DNA of 64,000 bases from Bin87 sp965204905 (lineage in GTDB: Bacteria; Chloroflexota; Dehalococcoidia; Lucifugimonadales; UBA3495): contig OZ242042.1 in NCBI GenBank assembly GCA_965204905.1, positions 1,054,001 through 1,118,000 on the forward strand. The letters are read 5' to 3'. Position numbers and translations under genes: made by a program. This document shows positions 17,315-26,370 of the stretch, piece after piece. How positions within the stretch are numbered: the stretch's first letter is position 1; every line of letters begins with the position of its first letter. The notes under the pieces are model-generated. The model made no database searches. It was not told the DNA's origin and saw only the letters and a program-made list of their open reading frames with translations.

Positions 17315-17691
17315 GGGCTTGAGGCAGGGTGTGGGCCTGGCGGAAGGTTTTCAGGTGGGAGCGGGTGAGGGTGTCAGCGGCAATGGCGGCGTGGAGGACG
17401 GTTTCCAGTTGACGGCGGGAGTTGTGCTTCCAGCCGGCGTTGACGGCCAAGGCCGTGACGGCGTGGGTGGCACGCGGCGTAATGCGGCAGCGGCCTCTTG
17501 CGCCGGGTTGTAGTCCTGCGCCCGCCAGCGGCGGACCCGCGGCAATTCAGGTCCTGCGCCGGGTTGTGGTCCTTCGACGGGCTCAGGATGAGCGGGTCGA
17601 AAGGGATGTGTGGGTTGTGGTTGGCGATGGCCCGGTCGGCTCGGTTCAGGAACTCGTGGGCTTTGGCCTGGTGGTGGGAGATGGTTCCCAT
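17315..17691 (-). pseudogene. HEPN-like small protein gene disrupted by a dispersed repeat
   Basis: The reading starts at ATG 17691 (HQAKAHEFLNRADRAI). It is interrupted near 17510-17610 by about 100 bp containing a CTCAGGATGAG repeat, flanked by a duplicated ACAACCCGGCGCA. It resumes in another phase (ATHAVTALAVNAGWKHN, then a helical stretch). The helical pattern resembles the intact HEPN-like protein at 22421. Two frame changes are needed to join the parts, so the gene is inactive. Confidence 0.5.
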
Positions 17692-18433
17692 TTGGATGGC
17701 GCTCCTTTGGAGGTTTGGTTGCGTGCTGACGATGCTCCTTTGGCTGGTGATTGGTTGATGAGGATTGAGGTCTGGAGAGGTTCAGGTTGTCGGGGCTACG
17801 GCCAGAGCGTTTGGGTTTGCGATATTGAGTCCTAGATTTCCACGTGCTGACCGCCTTGGTCGATGAGAGGAAGCCCCCTCACCCTAACCCTCTCCCACCA
17901 GGGGAGAGGGGACTTGCGGCCCTCGTGGAGCGGTGGTGACACCCGCCGTACTGGTCAAGGCCATGCTGCGGAGTAGGACAGCCTCAGGCGCGAGCCAGCG
18001 ATGCAATGAATCCGACGATGTTGACCGTGTGGTACCTGAACCTCTGAATGACTCCTCACGCCGCTGGATTCCGGATCGAGTCCGGAATGACGGAGCGAGG
18101 ATGATGACCTCGTGATTTGGAAATTTCCGGTTGGACGGTGGGCCGTGGCCTTTGGCTTGCTGTCCGACGTGAGGTACAGTTTAGGGAACGGGCGTGCTGG
18201 TGGGCAAGGGGCGGGTGTCATCAGTCGGGGGTATTTTTTACATGGATAAAGGGGATGGACGGGATTTACGGGATGTTGTTGTTGGGATTTCCTGGATTCC
18301 CGCTTTCGCGGGAATGACGGGTTGGGGCAGGGAATGGTGGGTTAGGGTGAGGAAATGACGGGTTGGGGTGTGGCGGGGTTGCTATAATGCCGCATCGCAA
18401 TCATTGATAACCCGGTTTGAGGGAGAGGGCCAC
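17692..18433. repeat. Repeat-rich intergenic region
   Basis: No gene is seen. Repeats present are: CCCTCTCCC/GGGAGAGGG hairpin at 17875-17910; GGATTCCGG-CCGGAATGACGG type at 18063-18093 and 18290-18326; and a CATGGATAAAGGGGATGG type at 18238-18275. Confidence 0.7.
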
Positions 18434-19162
18434 ATGACGGAATTGCTGTTTTTGAACGATGCTTACGTGTCGGAATTTGACGCGGTGGTTACGGATGTGA
18501 ATGACGACGGGGGTGTTGTGCTGGACCGCACGGCGTTTTACATCGGCGGCGGCGGGCAGCCGTTTGACGTGGGGACGTTGACGGATGCGGAGACAGGAGT
18601 TGAGTACAAGGTTACCAAGGCGGGACGGGCCGGTGGGTCGGTAGTGCATACCATCGAGGGCGATGCGAGGCCCTCGGTAGGAACGGCGCTGCGCGGGGTG
18701 ATTGACTGGGAGCGGCGATACCTGCTGATGCGGACGCACACGGCGCTGCACATCCTCTGTGGCGTGGTGTGGCGGGACTATGGCGCGCTGGTTACGGGCG
18801 GAGACATGCGACCGGGAACGGCACGGATGGACTTTGAGCTGGAGAATATGTCGGCAGAGTTTGCCGAGGAGGTGGAGGCCCGCATCAACGCGGAGGTGGA
18901 ACAGGGTCGGGACATCGGCGTGGATTTCATGGGCCGGGAGGAGGCCGACGCGCATCCTGATTTGATCCGCACGAAGATCAACCTGTTGCCGGCGTCGATA
19001 GCGGAGGTGCGGACGATAGACATCGTTGGGCTGGACCTGCAAGCGGACGGAGGTACGCACGTGCATAACACCCGGGAGGTCGGGCGGATCAACGTAGTGG
19101 GGCACGAGAGCAAGGGGCGGATCAACAAGCGGTTGCGGATTGCGTTGGCGGATGGAGAGTGA
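18434..19162 (+). CDS. Alanyl-tRNA editing protein (AlaX-type)
   Basis: The product has 242 residues. It hydrolyses mischarged Ser- or Gly-tRNA(Ala) in trans, as the AlaRS editing domain does. FYIGGGGQPFD is the family's N-terminal signature; THTALH gives the zinc H-x3-H motif; ADGGTHVHNT-EVG is the second zinc motif, where the usual Cys of CGGTH is Asp. ATG 18434 follows GGGAGAGGG. It stands alone between repeat-rich stretches. Confidence 0.9.
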   Translation: MTELLFLNDAYVSEFDAVVTDVNDDGGVVLDRTAFYIGGGGQPFDVGTLTDAETGVEYKVTKAGRAGGSVVHTIEGDARPSVGTALRGVIDWERRYLLMRTHTALHILCGVVWRDYGALVTGGDMRPGTARMDFELENMSAEFAEEVEARINAEVEQGRDIGVDFMGREEADAHPDLIRTKINLLPASIAEVRTIDIVGLDLQADGGTHVHNTREVGRINVVGHESKGRINKRLRIALADGE

Positions 19163-19212
19163 CGGGGGTTGTCAGAATCGGGATTTGACGGATTTGGGGA
19201 TTTTCAGGATTT

Positions 19213-19752
19213 ATGACTGCGGCGAACCGATTGGAGGAGCGGATCAGGCGATTGCAGGCCGAGTTGGAAGGGGCGCGCATTTCCGGTGAACCCAACCAAC
19301 TTGACCTGCTGAGGGCGCAGCACCGGCTGGCGCATGCTTACCGGGCGGCGCGGCGGTTTGATGAGGCGATCCGGTGGTTCGCGGAGGCCGTAAAGATAAG
19401 CGTGGATAAGTTCGGGGAAAATCACGTTGAGACCCTGAGGTATCGCAGCAGCCTGGCGAACTGTCACTACGCGGCGGGTCATACCGACCTGGCCATCGGG
19501 ATGTTCCGGGAATTGTACGAGGCGCGCCTGGCGGCGCTGGGGGAAGAGCATCCGGACACGATGCGGAGCCGGGGGAGCCTGGCCAACGCCCTGGAGAGCG
19601 ACGGGAGTTATCGAGAGGCTGAGGGTTTGCACCGGAGGAACGTTGGGGATCGGGAGGGTGTGTTGGGGTCGGAGCATCCGTCCACAGAGGCGAGCCGGCG
19701 CAATTTGGAGCGGGCGGTGGGGCGACAGAATTTACATGGACAAAGAGGATGA
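19213..19752 (+). CDS. Tetratricopeptide-repeat protein
   Basis: The 179-residue product has about three kinesin-light-chain-type TPR units (RFDEAIRWFAEAVKI, HTDLAIGMFRELYEAR, SYREAEGLHRRN), each with a G-x-x-HP-x-T type linker. It is a scaffold for protein binding; the partner is unknown. The last residues (NLHGQRG) run into a dispersed repeat at 19730, so the natural C-terminus may have been altered. Confidence 0.75.
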   Translation: MTAANRLEERIRRLQAELEGARISGEPNQLDLLRAQHRLAHAYRAARRFDEAIRWFAEAVKISVDKFGENHVETLRYRSSLANCHYAAGHTDLAIGMFRELYEARLAALGEEHPDTMRSRGSLANALESDGSYREAEGLHRRNVGDREGVLGSEHPSTEASRRNLERAVGRQNLHGQRG

Positions 19753-19761
19753 ACGGGATGA

Positions 19762-22395
19762 ATGGGATGGTGTAAGTTGCAGGTAGCATCCCCCTCACCC
19801 CAGCCCTCTCCCACCAGGGGAGAGGGAGTTCTCAGATACCTTTTGAAGCCGCTAACGCCGCTCGGGTGGCGGTGGCCGGCTTTTGGTTGGTTGGAGTGGG
19901 GGTTTTTGCTGATCGCGCTGGTGGCCTCCGGGATGCGGTTGTGGGAGTTGGACGGGCGTGTGATGCACTATGACGAGGCGATTCACCTGCACTATGCCTG
20001 GAAGCTGGCGAGAGGCGTTGAGTTTCTGCATTCGCCGTGGATGCACGGGCCGTTGCAGATTGAAATGGTGGCGGTTTTTCTGCGGGTGCTGGGAGATACG
20101 GACTTTGTGGCACGGCTGCCGTATGCCCTGTTTGGCGTCGCGCTGGTGATTTTGCCCTACTTCCTGCGTCGGCAGATTGGCGACAAGGGGGCGATATGCG
20201 CTGCGATCATCATGGCGTTTTCACCGTCGCTGCTGTATTTCAGCCGGTTTGGGCGCAACGACATCCTGATGGTGGTGTGGGCAACGCTGCTGTTGATCTT
20301 CCTGTGGCGATACACAGAGAGCAGCAAATCTCGGTATTTGTTTGGGGCGGCAGCAGTCACGGCGTTGATGCTGGCGTCGAAGGAGACTGCGTATTTCGTG
20401 ATCCTGTTCATGGGGCTGGCCGCGCTGGGCCTAGGCTGGCGTCAACTGTGGGACGTGGCGAGGCGTCGGTTGGCATTATCGGACGCGCGGGGCGCGGCGG
20501 GATTTTTCCTGCTCATGGCGACGCTAACGTTGCCGCAGGCGGCGGCGGGCATCTCAGTGTTGCAGGGGCCGCTGGGTTTGACGCTGGCAGCGGGTGATAC
20601 CGGCTCCACCGGGGAGACCGGCGCGCCGGTGTGGGAAGCCCCGTTCGTGTCGCTGCCGGTGTGGGATGCGCCGGTTTGGATTCACGCGATTGGCGTTGTA
20701 GCGTTGTTGGGCACAGCGCTCGGGTTGGCGTGGTTCGCGTGGCGGGCCCGAGGTGCGCTGGATCTGGCAGCGGTGGCGGTTGCTACCATGTGCGCAGTGG
20801 CGTCGGTGTCGGTGGTGGTAGTTGGCCCGGTTCAAGGGCTGCTGAATGAACCGAGCACGGCGGGGATGTATCTGGATTGCGCGATTGGGGGGGCGCTGCT
20901 GCTGATGGGAGCGGCGATGGGGTTGGTGTCGCCGACCGCCCTGCACGGCTCGCGCCGGGTTGCGACGCTGCTGGGGCCGTCGGCGATACTGACGTGGCTG
21001 TGGTTGGCGACGTTCGGCGGCGGGCTGACACTGGCGGCGGAACTGCTGCCGGCCGCCGCGCCGGTGGCGGATCTGGCGGAGGGAAAGATCGCTGTTAACT
21101 ACTTGGTACCAGTATTGACATTGCTACTGCTGCTGGTGGTTGGAGGGGCGGTGGGCATTGCCTGGGGCGGCAGTGTTTGGATCCTGTGCGCCGGGCTGTT
21201 TTACGTAATCTGGGCGACGCTGTACACGACGTTTTTCACGAACTGGCCGGGAGTTTTCACCGGGGCATGGCAGAGCCTGGGCTATTGGCTGGCGCAACAG
21301 GAGGTGGCACGGGGCAATCAGCCCTGGTACTACTACGGCGTCGGGTTGACCGTGTACGAGTTGCTGGCGCTGGTTTTCGGACTGGCCGCGGTGGTATGGC
21401 TGATACGGCGACGCGAACCTTTCGGGATTGTGCTGGCGGCGTGGGTGATAGCGACGCTGGCGATCTACACTATCGCAGCGGAAAAAATGCCGTGGCTGCT
21501 GGTGAACATAACGGTACCGCTGGCGTTGGCGGCCGGGATGCTGCTGGGGCGCGTGCTGGATGGCATACGCGGGCCACTCCCGGTAGAAGCGCGCTGGCGG
21601 TTGGGAATTTTGATGACACTGGCGCCGGTTTGGGCGGCGACAGCGGTTTGGGTAGCGTGGCTGGCGGCGCGAGGCGACGCGGCGAATCTGCCCGCGTGGT
21701 TGGCGGCGCTGATATTGCTGCCAATAGCCGGTGGGATGGCGTGGCTGGTGAGAGTACAACCCAGCGGTGGCCGGGCAGTGGCATTGGGCATCGCCGGGCT
21801 GCTGCTGGTTTTCGGGACGGCGACCGCGATTCGCGCGGCGTACACCTATGACGACTCCAAGCTGGAGATACTGGCGTACGCGCAGGGGTCGGCGGACCTG
21901 TTGGGGTCATACTCGGAGCTGCGGGAAGGAGCACTGAGTGGCACAGAGCCGGCGGCGGTGAAGGTGGACTACGATATGTGGTATCCGTTCCAGTGGTACG
22001 TGCGCGGCGAAACGGATGAAGGGGCGCTGTGGTTTGACCACTTCTGTGCGGCCAATGCGGCCAGTGGGTCGGACGAATGCCGGAAGGTGGGCGAGGATAC
22101 CGGGCCGGCGGCGTACCTGGCGGAAGTGGCGCACGCCGTTGGAGCCGAGGAGGCAGAGGCGTATCAGCGGGAAGGGCCGATGCGAAACCTGCTGTGGTAT
22201 CCTGAAACGTACCGGCGACCGGGAGAAGCCCGCGATGAAACGGCGATGTGGTCGCAACTGACCGCGGACGTGGATTTCTTCCGGGACAGCGCGACAAATC
22301 CCGAAAAATGGCAACAGGCCATCGAGTACATCGTGGCGCGGCGGCAGGAGACCGACTGGTATTCCGCCGAGTATTACCAGTACGTCAGAGAATGA
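19762..22395 (+). CDS. Agl23-like / TIGR03663-type multi-spanning membrane protein
   Basis: The product has up to 877 residues with about 12 transmembrane segments. The N-terminal motif HYDEAIHLHYAWKLARG and the following HSPWMHGPLQ are typical of TIGR03663 proteins (flippase-associated, related to GT39-type glycosyltransferases). The acidic pair D-E after the first membrane segment is the likely catalytic or sugar-binding site. The first ~20 residues (PSPQPSPTRGEG) are translated from the dispersed repeat at 19791, so the true start is probably further in, perhaps TTG 19843. It heads a four-gene cluster suggesting glycolipid or surface polymer assembly. Confidence 0.8.
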   Translation: MGWCKLQVASPSPQPSPTRGEGVLRYLLKPLTPLGWRWPAFGWLEWGFLLIALVASGMRLWELDGRVMHYDEAIHLHYAWKLARGVEFLHSPWMHGPLQIEMVAVFLRVLGDTDFVARLPYALFGVALVILPYFLRRQIGDKGAICAAIIMAFSPSLLYFSRFGRNDILMVVWATLLLIFLWRYTESSKSRYLFGAAAVTALMLASKETAYFVILFMGLAALGLGWRQLWDVARRRLALSDARGAAGFFLLMATLTLPQAAAGISVLQGPLGLTLAAGDTGSTGETGAPVWEAPFVSLPVWDAPVWIHAIGVVALLGTALGLAWFAWRARGALDLAAVAVATMCAVASVSVVVVGPVQGLLNEPSTAGMYLDCAIGGALLLMGAAMGLVSPTALHGSRRVATLLGPSAILTWLWLATFGGGLTLAAELLPAAAPVADLAEGKIAVNYLVPVLTLLLLLVVGGAVGIAWGGSVWILCAGLFYVIWATLYTTFFTNWPGVFTGAWQSLGYWLAQQEVARGNQPWYYYGVGLTVYELLALVFGLAAVVWLIRRREPFGIVLAAWVIATLAIYTIAAEKMPWLLVNITVPLALAAGMLLGRVLDGIRGPLPVEARWRLGILMTLAPVWAATAVWVAWLAARGDAANLPAWLAALILLPIAGGMAWLVRVQPSGGRAVALGIAGLLLVFGTATAIRAAYTYDDSKLEILAYAQGSADLLGSYSELREGALSGTEPAAVKVDYDMWYPFQWYVRGETDEGALWFDHFCAANAASGSDECRKVGEDTGPAAYLAEVAHAVGAEEAEAYQREGPMRNLLWYPETYRRPGEARDETAMWSQLTADVDFFRDSATNPEKWQQAIEYIVARRQETDWYSAEYYQYVRE
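19791..19827. repeat. CCCTCTCCC/GGGAGAGGG dispersed hairpin
   Basis: This is a second copy of the family at 17875; the third is at 27543. It overlaps the annotated start of the Agl23-like gene. Confidence 0.8.
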
Positions 22396-22420
22396 GGATT
22401 GCCAGGCAAGAGGCCATTGA

Positions 22421-22933
22421 ATGACAACAACCGCTACACTACCGGAACCCGGAGCGGCCTCCGTGGCAGACCGCGTGCAGATCAGCAAGCGCATGATACA
22501 GCAGGCGCGTGAGGAATTAGACAAAGGAGATCGCCTGCAAGCCACGGAAAAGGCGTGGGGAGCGCTGGCGCAGATGATGAAGGCCCACGGGCAGCAGCGG
22601 GGTTGGCTGAACCTGGGCGGACACCGGACGGTGGGGCATATCGCCCGGCAGTTGGACGATGAATATGAAGAAATACCCGTTCTTAGAGCGTACATCGCGG
22701 CTGATAACGGCCATCGGAACTTTTACGATAATGAGATGAGCCCGCCGGAAATTGAAGGGATCATAGAGACGGTTGCCGACGCATTGCCGGATTTGGAACG
22801 CGCCCTGAGGGAACCGCCGCGTCCCTTTACCATAGGCGGCATGGATCAGCGGTGGCGGGTGCGGACGCTGACGGGACGACAGACTCTTGAGGTTGGGGAT
22901 TCGTCTCCCACCGGGTTCTCAAACACGCACTAG
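22421..22933 (+). CDS. HEPN-like small helical protein
   Basis: The 170-residue product is mostly helical. Residues ~22-110 show the HEPN/PaREP1-type pattern (AREELDKGDRLQATEKAWGAL, then HGQQRGW, then a DNGHRNFYDNEM segment). HEPN proteins are often RNases or nucleic-acid-binding helper proteins; the classic R-x4-H motif is not obvious. It lies between membrane genes in a likely operon and resembles the pseudogene at 17315-17691. Confidence 0.65.
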   Translation: MTTTATLPEPGAASVADRVQISKRMIQQAREELDKGDRLQATEKAWGALAQMMKAHGQQRGWLNLGGHRTVGHIARQLDDEYEEIPVLRAYIAADNGHRNFYDNEMSPPEIEGIIETVADALPDLERALREPPRPFTIGGMDQRWRVRTLTGRQTLEVGDSSPTGFSNTH

Positions 22934-22943
22934 ATTGCCCGGA

Positions 22944-24062
22944 ATGACCTACTTCTTAGGGAACTGGCGGTTCTGGGCCGGCGTACTGGTCAGCGTGGCA
23001 ACGCTGGTCTTATTGGTGCTGCTGGTGGATCGCCGGGAACTGTGGGAGGCCCTGCGGACGGCGAACTACCTGTACCTGGCACCCGCCATCGTGCTGTATT
23101 TCATCGGGCAGTGGTTCCGGGCGTTGCGGTGGCAGTATCTGTTGTCGCCCATCGCCCGAATATCGGCTGGCCGGCTGTATCCGGTAATCATCATCGGCTA
23201 CATGGCGAACAACGTGCTGCCGGCGAGGCTTGGGGAGTTGGTTCGGGCGGTGTATCTTTCGCGCCGGGAGCGGGAGGTGAGCGTGCCGGCGTCCATTGCT
23301 ACGCTGAGCGTGGAGCGGCTGTACGATGGATTGACCCTGCTGGCGCTGGGAGCGGTGGCCGCGCCGATTTTGCTGGCGGCCGGGTTGTTCAGCGACGCGA
23401 GCTTGGTTTACAGGTCCACAGCCATCGTGTTGATGGTGGGAGTAGTCGGTAGTTTCGTGGCCGCATTGGCGATGCTGACGGCGTTGGCGTGCAGCCGGAG
23501 GACGGTAGGCTGGTTGGTGGCGTTGACCGGGCTACTGCCGGCGCGGTTCCGTCCGTTGGCAGCGGAGATTATCGCCGGCTTTGTAGAGGGTTTGGGGGCG
23601 CTGAACTCCCCGGGTAAGCACGTTGTGCTATTTCTCGGTTCTTTGCCGGTTTGGATTGCAGAAGCGGGGGTTTACCTGATAGTGGCGTATTCGTTCAGCC
23701 TGGACGCCTATTTCACGTCTTTCTGGTATCTGGCGTTGGCGGTGGTTTTGGTTACGGTTACGTCGAACCTGATCACTGCGATTCCGGCGTCGATTGGCGG
23801 CATTGGGGCCTTCGAGGTAGTGGCGCAGCAGACGTTGGTGGGGTTGGCAGTGGGCGCGGCCACGGCGGCGTCGTACTCGGTGGCGGTGCATCTGTTGGCG
23901 TTGTGGCTGCCGGTGAACTTGGCGGGACTGGCGCTGCTGCTGTGGCACAACGTGTCGCTGCGGGGCCTCACCACTCTGCCAGACTCGGATGTGCCGGCGG
24001 AAGAATCGAACGGCAAACCCACGCCTCAAGTTGGCGGCGTGCGCGCCGCGGAGGATGACTAA
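22944..24062 (+). CDS. Lysylphosphatidylglycerol synthase TM-like integral membrane protein
   Basis: The 372-residue product has about 8 transmembrane helices. Residues such as WRALRWQYLL, ANNVLPARLGELVRA and the later IPASIGGIGAFE are hallmarks of PF03706 (UPF0104), the flippase-like part of MprF and of archaeal glycosylation loci. It lacks the MprF aminoacyl-transferase domain, so it is likely a lipid or glycolipid flippase. ATG 22944 was chosen over 22887, which overlaps the previous gene by 47 bp. The next gene starts 3 bp after its stop. Confidence 0.85.
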   Translation: MTYFLGNWRFWAGVLVSVATLVLLVLLVDRRELWEALRTANYLYLAPAIVLYFIGQWFRALRWQYLLSPIARISAGRLYPVIIIGYMANNVLPARLGELVRAVYLSRREREVSVPASIATLSVERLYDGLTLLALGAVAAPILLAAGLFSDASLVYRSTAIVLMVGVVGSFVAALAMLTALACSRRTVGWLVALTGLLPARFRPLAAEIIAGFVEGLGALNSPGKHVVLFLGSLPVWIAEAGVYLIVAYSFSLDAYFTSFWYLALAVVLVTVTSNLITAIPASIGGIGAFEVVAQQTLVGLAVGAATAASYSVAVHLLALWLPVNLAGLALLLWHNVSLRGLTTLPDSDVPAEESNGKPTPQVGGVRAAEDD

Positions 24063-24065
24063 TCC

Positions 24066-25394
24066 ATGCGCGTAGGGATAATCGGCGGCGGCGCGGCCGG
24101 GCTGGCGGCAGCCTACGAGTTGACCAAGCGGGGCCATTTCGCGGAGGTATTCGAGGCGGCGCCGTTCCTGGGCGGACAGGCGTCCACGTTTGAAGTGGGC
24201 GGTGGTCAGCTGGAGCGGGGCTATCATCACCTGTTCGTGAGCGATACGGACATGGTGGAGTTGATCGAAGAGTTGGGGTTGGGCGAGTCCATGGAGTGGC
24301 TTGAGTCCAAGGTGGGGTTGTTTCACGGCGGACGGATCTGGGACTTTGCAACGCCCATGGACTTGCTGAGGTTCTCACCACTGCCGTTCACGCAGCGCAT
24401 TAGGCTGGGCTTGTGGACGTTTCTGCTACAGAAGACACGGAATTGGCGGAAGTACGAGGGGGTTACAGCGGCGGAGTGGACGCGGCGACACATGGGGGAT
24501 GCGGCATACCGGGTGATCTGGGAGCCGATGCTTCGGGGCAAGTTCGGCGACCACTATGACAAGGTGAGCATGACGTGGCTGTGGGGCAAGATCTACCTGC
24601 GGGTGGCGTCGCGGAAACGGATGCAGAAGGAACGGCTGGGCTACCCGATGTGCAGTTTCGGCACGGTGTTCGACGTGTGCGGCGAGCGAGTGGTGGAACA
24701 GGGCGGCAGGGTACACGTTGGCGTGGGAGTGCGTCGTATCAACATCAAAGACGGAAAGGCAGTGGGTTTCACTGCGGCACCGCACGGAGGAGAGGAACAG
24801 GATTACGAGTACGATGCGGTGATTGCGACCACGCCATCGTATGTGTTCACTCGGTTGGCGCCCGACTTGCCCGACGACTACCGGTCGGTTCTGGAATCGG
24901 CGCAGTATCTTTCCGCGGTGCTGATGATCCTCGTCTTGGACCGGCCGCTGACGTCGAAATACTGGTTGAACGTGGCCGACCGCTCGCTGCCGTTTGTGGG
25001 CGTGATTGAGCACACCAACATGATCGACCGGGATCTGTACGGCGGGCATCACATCGTTTATCTAACCAACTACCCCGACCGGGACAGCGAGTTGTACCGC
25101 AAGGAACCGGATGAGTTGTTGAAGGAATTTGTGCCGCACCTGCGTAAGTTGAACCCGGACTTTTCCCGGGACTGGATCGTGGAGTATCACCATCACCGGG
25201 TGGACGGGGCGCAGCCGATCATCGGGACCAACTACGGGGAACGCATACCGGATCACCGGACGCCGTTCGGGTCGCTGTACCTGGCGAACACCACGCAGAT
25301 CTATCCGGAGGACCGGGGGACGAACTACTCGGTGCGAATGGGGCGGCAGGTGGCGCGGATGGTTTTGGAGGATTGGGGCACTGACGCATCATAA
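24066..25394 (+). CDS. FAD-dependent oxidoreductase (amine-oxidase/protoporphyrinogen-oxidase-like)
   Basis: The product has 442 residues. The N-terminus VGIIGGGAAGLAAAYELTKRG is a dinucleotide-binding Rossmann motif followed by an acidic residue, and the C-terminal SLYLANTTQIYPEDRGTNYS is the FAD-contacting motif of the NAD-binding-8/amine oxidase family. The substrate cannot be read from sequence. Operon position after the flippase-like gene suggests a lipid, polyprenol or nucleotide-sugar substrate. GGAGGATGA at the end of the previous gene serves as ribosome site. Confidence 0.82.
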   Translation: MRVGIIGGGAAGLAAAYELTKRGHFAEVFEAAPFLGGQASTFEVGGGQLERGYHHLFVSDTDMVELIEELGLGESMEWLESKVGLFHGGRIWDFATPMDLLRFSPLPFTQRIRLGLWTFLLQKTRNWRKYEGVTAAEWTRRHMGDAAYRVIWEPMLRGKFGDHYDKVSMTWLWGKIYLRVASRKRMQKERLGYPMCSFGTVFDVCGERVVEQGGRVHVGVGVRRINIKDGKAVGFTAAPHGGEEQDYEYDAVIATTPSYVFTRLAPDLPDDYRSVLESAQYLSAVLMILVLDRPLTSKYWLNVADRSLPFVGVIEHTNMIDRDLYGGHHIVYLTNYPDRDSELYRKEPDELLKEFVPHLRKLNPDFSRDWIVEYHHHRVDGAQPIIGTNYGERIPDHRTPFGSLYLANTTQIYPEDRGTNYSVRMGRQVARMVLEDWGTDAS

Positions 25395-25416
25395 GACGCA
25401 TCAATTGATGTATAAT
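25383..25416 (+). promoter_or_regulatory. vapBC promoter/operator
   Basis: Two direct repeats GACGCATCA (25383-25391, 25395-25403) and a perfect 12-bp palindrome CATCAATTGATG (25399-25410) abut a TATAAT at 25411. The layout fits autorepression by the VapB/VapBC complex. Confidence 0.55.
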
Positions 25417-25464
25417 ATTATGCATGGACTCGATTACACGAGAAGTGTCGGCGTTGGAGGAGCC

Positions 25465-25662
25465 ATGAGGACGACGGTTAACCTTGACGATGTACTATTG
25501 GACAAAGCAAAGCGCTACACCACTTTGGAATCGAATTCCGCCGTAGTGAACGCGGCATTGAAGGCGCTGGTTGAAAGGGAAGCGGCGAGACGATTGGCAC
25601 GAATGGGGGGTACGATGCCCGACCTACAGCCAATCCCTCGTAGGCGCAGCGAACCGGCATGA
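25465..25662 (+). CDS. vapB: VapB-type antitoxin
   Basis: The 65-residue product has an N-terminal ribbon-helix-helix segment (MRTTVNLDDVLLDKAKRYT) typical of the VapB family (PF09957-like), while the C-terminal half binds the toxin. ATG 25465 has TTGGAGGAGCC immediately upstream. It overlaps vapC by four bases (ATGA). Confidence 0.88.
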   Translation: MRTTVNLDDVLLDKAKRYTTLESNSAVVNAALKALVEREAARRLARMGGTMPDLQPIPRRRSEPA

Positions 25663-26030
25663 TTTTGATCGACACCCCCATATGGATCAACCATTGGCGT
25701 TCAGAAGCGCCACACCTGTTGGATTTACTCGACGGTGAGCAAGTTTTGATGCACCCCATGGTGGTCGGCGAATTGGCGTGCGGCAACTTGCGAGATCGGA
25801 TCCAAGTGCTGGAGTTTTTGAGTGATTTGCCGGAAGTAGCGATAGCGTTTGCAGAGGAAGTGTTAGTGTTCATCGAGCAACACCAGTTGATGGGGAAAGG
25901 AATCGGATACGTGGACGTTAATTTGCTGGCATCAACCGCTCTCCACGAGTCGGCGCGCCTCTGGACGGTTGACCGCAGGTTGCGCGACGCAGCGGTTGGG
26001 TTGGGGATTGCCTACGAGATGGCTGAATGA
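25659..26030 (+). CDS. vapC: VapC-type PIN-domain ribonuclease toxin
   Basis: The 123-residue product is a PIN domain with D5 (ILIDTPIWI), an internal Glu (VGELACG) and later Asp residues (VDVNLLAS, WTVDRRL) forming the Mg2+ site. VapC toxins cut tRNA or rRNA. It is translationally coupled to vapB. Confidence 0.9.
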   Translation: MILIDTPIWINHWRSEAPHLLDLLDGEQVLMHPMVVGELACGNLRDRIQVLEFLSDLPEVAIAFAEEVLVFIEQHQLMGKGIGYVDVNLLASTALHESARLWTVDRRLRDAAVGLGIAYEMAE

Positions 26031-26103
26031 GGAGATGGGTGTGTCCGAAAAGACGACATAGCAGGTAGATCAGCGCATATAATCGCGCCGATGGCGTTGC
26101 TCA

Positions 26104-26133
26104 ACGCCGCCGGGCCGCGCGGCCCGGCGGCGT
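26104..26133. terminator. 30-bp perfect GC-rich palindrome between convergent genes
   Basis: Fifteen bases are followed directly by their exact reverse complement, with no loop and no T-run. It sits between the ends of vapC (+) and hicA (-), 2 bp from the hicA stop. It probably acts as a bidirectional transcription barrier. Confidence 0.6.
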
Positions 26134-26134
26134 A

Positions 26135-26347
26135 TCACCAGAACTTGGCGGTTGACCAACCTCCGGCTTGACGTCGGATGTTGGAGAAAGTACCGGGGCG
26201 AATGTCGCCGCTATGGTGTGGCACCGAAACGGAGTATGGCCCATTGCGCCACTTATCATGGCCTCCGCGACCTCTGCCGGGTACGAACAAAAACCCAGCT
26301 TCGACCAGGGCGCGTACAATGTCAGCCCGGTTAGGTTGCCTCGGCAT
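26135..26347 (-). CDS. hicA: HicA-like mRNA interferase toxin
   Basis: The 70-residue product has a dsRBD-like fold. ADIVRALVEAGFLFV, then a G-G-H-D segment with the catalytic His in place of the usual G-S-H, then SVPHHSGDIRPGTFSNI, match HicA/YcfA. Its antitoxin gene upstream is frameshifted, so the toxin may be unneutralised, inactive or not expressed. No good ribosome site is seen before ATG 26347. Confidence 0.7.
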   Translation of the reverse strand: MPRQPNRADIVRALVEAGFLFVPGRGRGGHDKWRNGPYSVSVPHHSGDIRPGTFSNIRRQAGGWSTAKFW

Positions 26348-26370
26348 TGGTTATCGATACGTCCAGTCAC

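Noticed and set aside
20554..24326. Several long minus-strand frames in the membrane cluster
   Set aside because: Their composition mirrors the hydrophobic plus-strand genes; no domain or start signal supports them.
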